From positions 1 to 52,540 of the forward strand of contig JAFWRK010000069.1 of NCBI GenBank assembly GCA_017519965.1: a stretch of 52,540 nucleotides of DNA, written 5' to 3'. This document shows, piece after piece, positions 48,495 through 52,540 of the stretch. Numbering within the stretch: the stretch's first letter is position 1; each line of letters begins with the position of its first letter. This DNA is from Bacilli bacterium (GTDB lineage: Bacteria; Bacillota_I; Bacilli_A; RF39; UBA660). Below the pieces are notes generated by a model. The model made no database searches. It was given only the letters and a program-made list of their open reading frames with translations, and was not told the origin of the DNA. Made by a program: the position numbers and the translations under genes.

Positions 48495-49692
48495 GTTTTT
48501 TAAACATATTTTTATTTTATTTCTATCTTTTGTATTTCTTCTTCCTTTTGATACTTTAGCTAAAGAAAATAATGTTACTATATACTTCTTTCATGGTGAT
48601 GGATGTCCTCATTGTGCTGCAGAAGAAGAATACTTAAAAAAACTTGATGATGTTAAGATTGTACGATATGAGGTATGGTATGATTCTTCTAATGAAGAGT
48701 TTATGCAAAAAGTAAAAGATTCTTTTGGAATAGACAAGAGTGGTGTACCTTTAACAATAATTGGAAACAGTTATTTTATTGGATATTCTGAATCATCCGA
48801 TGAGACATTTAATAGAGCTATTAATTATTATAAGAAATCTGACAAATATGTTGATCAAGTTAAAAAAATTAAAAATGATACTTTTAATAAAGATGAATTG
48901 GTTGACTATTTTGACATAGAAGATAGAAAGTCAAATGAATCTTTAAGTCTTAATATTCCAATTATTGGAAAAGTTAATTTAAAAGCTATTTCTATTTCTT
49001 CAGCAGCTGTAATAATTGGCTTTATAGATGGATTTAATCCTTGTGCTATGTGGGTTTTATTATTCCTAATTAGTATGTTAATTGGAATGAAGAATAAAAA
49101 GAGAATGTGGGCGTTAGGTATTACTTTTTTAGTTACAAGTGCTTTAGTTTATATGATTATAATGTTCTCATGGTTAAATATTGTAGTAAGATTATCGACA
49201 TCCATTTTAATTAGAAATATTATTGCTATAGTAGCTATTATTGGTGGCTTAATAAATTTAAAAAGTTATGTTACTAGTAATAGTTCTGGATGTGAAGTAG
49301 TTGATGATAATAAAAGAAAAAAGATTTTTAGTGAAATAAAAAAGTTCACTCATGAAAAGAGTTTCTTACTAGCTTTAGCTGGTGTTGTTGTTTTAGCTAT
49401 TTCTGTTAATATGATTGAATTAGCTTGTTCTGCTGGATTACCTCTTGTTTTTACTCAATTATTAGCAGTTAATAATATTACTGGTTTTGCTGGTTTTATA
49501 TATACTCTTATTTATATATTTTTCTTTTTAATAGATGATTTATTAGTATTCTTTATTGCAATGGCAACTATGAAAGTTACTGGTATTTCTACTAAATATA
49601 ATAAGTATTCTCATTTAATTGGGGGTATTATAATGTTAATAATTGGTATTTTATTAATGGTAAAACCTGAATTATTGATGTTTAATTTTTAG
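48487..49692 (+). CDS. Secreted thioredoxin-fold domain fused to a CcdA/DsbD-like thiol carrier
   Basis: A 401-aa protein with a signal helix (about residues 5-22), an extracytoplasmic thioredoxin/glutaredoxin-like domain (about 28-145) with motif FFHGDGCPHCAAEEEYL, and a six-helix membrane part (about 160-400). The membrane part has the two CcdA-type cysteines in GFNPCAMWVL and ELACSAGLP, which carry electrons across the membrane. A fused external thioredoxin plus CcdA-like carrier is a compact version of DsbD. With the cytosolic thioredoxin of 48231 it gives a complete route from cytosol to outside. Confidence 0.88.
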   Translation: MNKFFKHIFILFLSFVFLLPFDTLAKENNVTIYFFHGDGCPHCAAEEEYLKKLDDVKIVRYEVWYDSSNEEFMQKVKDSFGIDKSGVPLTIIGNSYFIGYSESSDETFNRAINYYKKSDKYVDQVKKIKNDTFNKDELVDYFDIEDRKSNESLSLNIPIIGKVNLKAISISSAAVIIGFIDGFNPCAMWVLLFLISMLIGMKNKKRMWALGITFLVTSALVYMIIMFSWLNIVVRLSTSILIRNIIAIVAIIGGLINLKSYVTSNSSGCEVVDDNKRKKIFSEIKKFTHEKSFLLALAGVVVLAISVNMIELACSAGLPLVFTQLLAVNNITGFAGFIYTLIYIFFFLIDDLLVFFIAMATMKVTGISTKYNKYSHLIGGIIMLIIGILLMVKPELLMFNF

Positions 49693-49714
49693 ATACTTTA
49701 TGTATCTTTTTTTA
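49691..49714 (+). terminator. Terminator of the redox operon
   Basis: AGATAC (49691-49696) with GTATCT (49702-49707), T tail. It begins in the stop codon. Confidence 0.75.
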
Positions 49715-49725
49715 TTGTTTTATTG

Positions 49726-49754
49726 TTTACTTTGCTTTATAAATTTAGTATAAT
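49726..49754 (+). promoter_or_regulatory. Promoter of the DUF1292 operon
   Basis: TTTACT (49726-49731), 17 bases, TATAAT (49749-49754). Confidence 0.6.
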
Positions 49755-49781
49755 TATTCTTAGAATAGAGGAGTTTTTGCT

Positions 49782-50054
49782 ATGGAAGATACTTTAATGA
49801 TTGAAATAGTTACACCTAATGGTTATGTAGACACTGTTAATCTTATTACGTATTTAGTTAGTGATGATGGTGTTAGACGTTATGTTGTATATTCTAGAAA
49901 TGAAGTATATGAAAATGAATCAGATAGAATTATTTATATTTCTCGTTTAACTGAAAACGATAATATTCTAAATGTTTCTGAAATAGAAGATGATGTTGAA
50001 TGGAATGAAGTACAACGTCTTCTTAGAAGAATAGCAAATACTGCTTCAAAGTAA
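49782..50054 (+). CDS. DUF1292 family protein
   Basis: A 90-aa protein of the DUF1292 family: IVTPNGYVDTVNLITYLVSDDGVRRYVVYSRNE and RIIYISRL, ending in WNEVQRLLRRIANTA. The family is small and widespread in Firmicutes, usually of unknown role, often near the ruvX/yqgF locus. Here it heads a different set of genes. GAGGAG lies nine bases before the ATG. The Glu-rich protein gene follows after 13 bases. Confidence 0.88.
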   Translation: MEDTLMIEIVTPNGYVDTVNLITYLVSDDGVRRYVVYSRNEVYENESDRIIYISRLTENDNILNVSEIEDDVEWNEVQRLLRRIANTASK

Positions 50055-50067
50055 GGTGGTGCTTTAG

Positions 50068-51600
50068 ATGGATACTGAGTATAGTTACTTATATGAAGAC
50101 AAATACTATGAGAATGCAGTAAAAAATTTAAAGTCTACTTTTTATGATGTAATTGAAAGAGAAGAGATTATGTTAAATAATCTTGAAAATAGAATTGCAT
50201 CTGAAACTGATGAGGGTGTAAAAGCAAGACTTTTAGAATTGTGGACTAAACAAAATGATAGTTTAGATAAAAGTATTGTTAATTTTAGACATATTAAACA
50301 ATCTATTAGAGTTCTTGATTCTTTTGTTAAAGAGTTAAGTGAAATAGATGAACAAATAGTAGCTGATATTATTAATTCTACTAATGTAATTAGAAGTAGT
50401 AGGATTGAACAAATAGAAAGAGAACCTGTTGAAAATACTCAACAGGAAGTTAATAATAATGAAGTTGTTTCAGAACAACCAGTTGTAGTTGAAAATGTTG
50501 AAGTTCCAGAACAATCTAATGAGAATGAAGTGGAGATTGCTCAAACTGAAGAAGTTCAAGAACAACCAAAAGCTGTAGAAATTAATGAAGAAAAGATTGT
50601 TGAAGAAGCTCCAACAGAAGAAAATGTAACTATTCCTGAAGAAAAGGTTAAGGAAGAAAAAGTAGTAGAAGAAAGTAATGTACCTGATTTAGAAATAGTT
50701 AATGAAGAAAATGATGGTATGGATTTACCTAATGTTGTTGAGCCTCAAAAGATAGATCCAGAGAGTATGAAGGAAGAAGAATCTTCTCAACAAGAAGATT
50801 TAAGTACTGAAGAGATAGAATTACCTTTTAAGGTTGAAGCTATTCCTGAAGAAGAACAGACAGTAGTTGAAGATACTCCTTCTGAAGAAGTAGTTGAGGA
50901 AGCTCCAATAGAAGAAAATGCTGAAGAAGTACAATCAGATGAATCTGTGGAGGAGGATACTAATACTTCTGAAGTTGTTGATGAAACTACTCAAGAAGAA
51001 GTACCTGTTCCAGAACAATCTGAAGAAATAAATAATGGAGAAACTGTTGAAGAGCCTCAATTGGTTGTTGAAAATGTTAATGAAGAAGTTCCTTTAGAGG
51101 AAGGATTTATAGATGAACCTGTTATGGAAGAGATTCCTTCAGAAGATAATAATACAGAAGAGCAACCTGTTATGGAAGAAGTTCCTGTAGGTGAGAATAC
51201 TAATCAGGAAACTACTGAAGTAGTTTCTTCTAATAGAATTCCTTTAAGACTTCTTAAGACTGATTTAGGACAACCTAAAGCAATTGTAGTTAATGAAACA
51301 CAATTTGATAGATTATATAATTCTTTTGAAAGACAAGAAAAGAAATTCTTTGATAGAGGTTATTTAACTACTGATTTAGTTGCTAATAACAATTATGTAT
51401 TAGGTAATATGTTTGGTGACATAATTACTGATGATGAGCAAGTAAGTGATGGTTCTATCCAAGAAACAGAAGTTGATATGGAACAAATGCTAGAACAAGC
51501 TAATGAACTATATAAAGCTGGTAGAGTACAAGAAGCACAAGAATTAATAGATAAAGTAACTGAGATGAACAGAAATAAAGAATTAGTAAAGGCAGCTTAA
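50068..51600 (+). CDS. Glu/Val/Pro-rich low-complexity protein with helical ends
   Basis: A 510-aa acidic, apparently cytosolic protein. Residues 1-115 form a coiled-coil-like helical domain (NAVKNLKSTFYDVIEREEIMLNNLE and onward). Residues about 120-385 are low-complexity and repetitive, dominated by Glu, Val, Pro and Asn in short units such as EEPxVEEVP and PEQSEE, probably disordered. The last 110 residues are ordered, with EQANELYKAGRVQEAQELIDKV, which resembles a tetratricopeptide helix pair. No signal peptide. The repeats look like slippage-prone coding sequence. Function unknown; a scaffold linking two partners is plausible. Confidence 0.8.
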   Translation: MDTEYSYLYEDKYYENAVKNLKSTFYDVIEREEIMLNNLENRIASETDEGVKARLLELWTKQNDSLDKSIVNFRHIKQSIRVLDSFVKELSEIDEQIVADIINSTNVIRSSRIEQIEREPVENTQQEVNNNEVVSEQPVVVENVEVPEQSNENEVEIAQTEEVQEQPKAVEINEEKIVEEAPTEENVTIPEEKVKEEKVVEESNVPDLEIVNEENDGMDLPNVVEPQKIDPESMKEEESSQQEDLSTEEIELPFKVEAIPEEEQTVVEDTPSEEVVEEAPIEENAEEVQSDESVEEDTNTSEVVDETTQEEVPVPEQSEEINNGETVEEPQLVVENVNEEVPLEEGFIDEPVMEEIPSEDNNTEEQPVMEEVPVGENTNQETTEVVSSNRIPLRLLKTDLGQPKAIVVNETQFDRLYNSFERQEKKFFDRGYLTTDLVANNNYVLGNMFGDIITDDEQVSDGSIQETEVDMEQMLEQANELYKAGRVQEAQELIDKVTEMNRNKELVKAA

Positions 51601-51612
51601 TAGAGGTGTTAT

Positions 51613-52119
51613 ATGACTAATCAAGATGATATAAAAAAATACATAGATGATATAATTGAAATATCTAAATTATCTAATAAAGATACTTATATTATTTATG
51701 ATTTTTTGATTAAAGAAGATAGAATTAATAGTACAATTTCTTCATATAATCAAAATGGTGATAAAAAAGTATTACGTAGAGAAAATATTAATATTGAGAA
51801 TAAGTTTTTTAATTTTTTTACTCCGTTGATTGAAGAATTTAGTAAATATAATAATGTTGTACATGAAAATATATCTGATACTGATTCTGATAATTTAGTT
51901 ACTTATCGTTTAATTACTGATAATAATGATCAAATGTCGATAGATGGTTTAACATTTCAAGATGTTAGCGTTGTAAATGATATTGTTTCAAATTCAAAAA
52001 AGCATAATAAGCCTAAGACATTAACACTATCAAACACTGGTAAAATCGACTTTTATGTAGTTATAATTGTATTTGTTATTTTCTTGATATTGCTTGCTAC
52101 AATAATTTATTTTATATAG
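51613..52119 (+). CDS. C-terminally membrane-anchored protein, unknown function
   Basis: A 168-aa protein whose first 135 residues are soluble and charged, with a single hydrophobic helix at the very end (about residues 145-166), as in tail-anchored proteins. The body includes SKYNNVVHENISDTDSDNLVTYRLITDNNDQMS. GAGGTG precedes the ATG, and the gene follows the Glu-rich protein by 12 bases. No family is recognised; no terminator is visible after its stop. Confidence 0.72.
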   Translation: MTNQDDIKKYIDDIIEISKLSNKDTYIIYDFLIKEDRINSTISSYNQNGDKKVLRRENINIENKFFNFFTPLIEEFSKYNNVVHENISDTDSDNLVTYRLITDNNDQMSIDGLTFQDVSVVNDIVSNSKKHNKPKTLTLSNTGKIDFYVVIIVFVIFLILLATIIYFI

Positions 52120-52136
52120 ATTTTTAAGCTCTTGTT

Positions 52137-52145
52137 TGCTATAAT
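52137..52145 (+). promoter_or_regulatory. Extended -10 promoter of the last gene
   Basis: TG-C-TATAAT, 26 bases before ATG 52172. Confidence 0.6.
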
Positions 52146-52171
52146 GAATATAGTAAGGAGGAGCTTTTTAT

Positions 52172-52540
52172 ATGCATAAATTTAAGATGAGACTTGGAAA
52201 AGTTTTAGTAGCTTTCTCCTTTGTTATATTACTTTTAGCTTTATCATTTAATATTGATTCTAATAGGTATAGTACAAGCACTGTTATTATTAATGATGGT
52301 AATAATGGTATTCCTAGTACTACAATAGATGATAGTAAAAATACTGATTCAGATTCTAATAATATAGTTGATGATGAATCTACTAATGATAATAATAATG
52401 CTGTAGATAATAGCTCTGGTAATACTAATAATAATTCTAATACTGGTAATAATGGAAAAACTGGTAAGAATAATAATAGTAATAATAATGGTAGTAATAA
52501 CAATAATAGTAATAGTAATAGACCATCGACGGAAAGAAGT
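52172..52540 (+). CDS. Start of an Asn/Ser/Gly-rich secreted protein (3' end outside window)
   Basis: An open frame of 123 codons from ATG 52172 to the window end with no stop. An AAGGAGG site precedes it. The first 30 residues hold a signal or membrane helix (VLVAFSFVILLLALSFN), and from about residue 40 the chain is low-complexity, rich in Asn, Ser, Asp, Thr and Gly, like linkers of secreted cell-wall or lytic enzymes. A catalytic domain may follow beyond the window. A minus-strand open frame over the same bases is an artefact of the repetitive sequence. Confidence 0.8.
   Translation, partial: MHKFKMRLGKVLVAFSFVILLLALSFNIDSNRYSTSTVIINDGNNGIPSTTIDDSKNTDSDSNNIVDDESTNDNNNAVDNSSGNTNNNSNTGNNGKTGKNNNSNNNGSNNNNSNSNRPSTERS

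Noticed and set aside
50068..51600. Short repeats in the Glu-rich gene as a CRISPR-like or tandem repeat array
   Set aside because: The repeats are imperfect, codon-phased and of irregular length; they encode acidic low-complexity protein. No CRISPR array is present in the window.
52168..52503. Leu-rich minus-strand open frame at the end of the window
   Set aside because: It is the reverse of an Asn/Ser-rich repetitive coding sequence (AAT/GGT/AGT repeats) that has a signal peptide, promoter and ribosome binding site on the + strand.

Overview
The window is strongly A+T-rich chromosomal DNA from a low-GC Firmicute (Bacillota), probably an uncultured, host-associated member of the Bacilli related to the wall-less or reduced lineages (RF39/Erysipelotrichia-like); this placement is inferred from gene content and base composition only. 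The clues are a glmS ribozyme in front of glmS, CIRCE operators in front of htpG and hsp20, AGGAGG-type ribosome binding sites, CotJB/CotJC-type proteins, a phosphoketolase and a sortase with a candidate substrate. TGA is used as a stop (for example at 14124-14126 and in the ATGA overlap at 34677-34680) and Trp is TGG, so the Mycoplasma code does not apply. Nearly all genes lie on the + strand. Transcription units are short and usually end in a U-tailed hairpin, often followed within about 20-30 bases by an extended -10 promoter (TGnTATAAT).

Layout. 1-3.8 kb: AgrC-like kinase end, cold-shock protein, cation efflux protein, RdgB/HAM1 and a one-domain Clp-type AAA+ protein. 3.8-4.95 kb: about 600 nt of structured non-coding RNA followed by a small HTH-like protein gene whose promoter lies in a 10-bp inverted repeat. 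5.0-7.0 kb: glmS ribozyme, a hairpin over the ribosome binding site, and glmS. 7.0-13.0 kb: DMT transporter, small membrane proteins, an Lgt-like protein, class B sortase with a divergent cell-wall protein gene, and a YbjQ-family protein. 13.0-15.7 kb: hairpin leader and a three-gene ABC-2 exporter. 15.8-22.0 kb: a five-gene stress-like operon (solute-binding/VWA protein, XpaC, solute-binding protein, TelA, CbbX-type AAA+). 22.0-28.2 kb: two MacB-like ATPase-permease fusions and an XRE membrane regulator. 28.3-32.5 kb: two paralogous ABC-type ATPases translationally coupled to a DUF4435/TOPRIM protein, a PARIS-like antiphage module with a doubled ATPase. 32.6-35.1 kb: DUF805 protein, a probable minus-strand small RNA, hairpins, and a DUF4417 / EndoU-like toxin / putative immunity cassette at the 3' side of tRNA-His. 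35.2-39.6 kb: cotJB-cotJC, a nucleotidyltransferase gene broken by one stop codon, membrane proteins, MscS, and a cysteine-less rhodanese lipoprotein. 39.6-46.1 kb: CIRCE-controlled htpG and hsp20 flanking phosphoketolase. 46.2-52.5 kb: cysteine desulfurase, thioredoxin-like and CcdA-like redox genes, a DUF1292 operon with a Glu-rich protein, and the start of an Asn-rich secreted protein.

The most interesting items are the PARIS-like locus with two ATPase paralogs, the large structured RNA with its small-protein partner, the VWA/XpaC/SBP/TelA/AAA operon, and the EndoU cassette with its neighbouring small RNA and hairpins. All family calls were made by reading motifs by eye; no database search was run.
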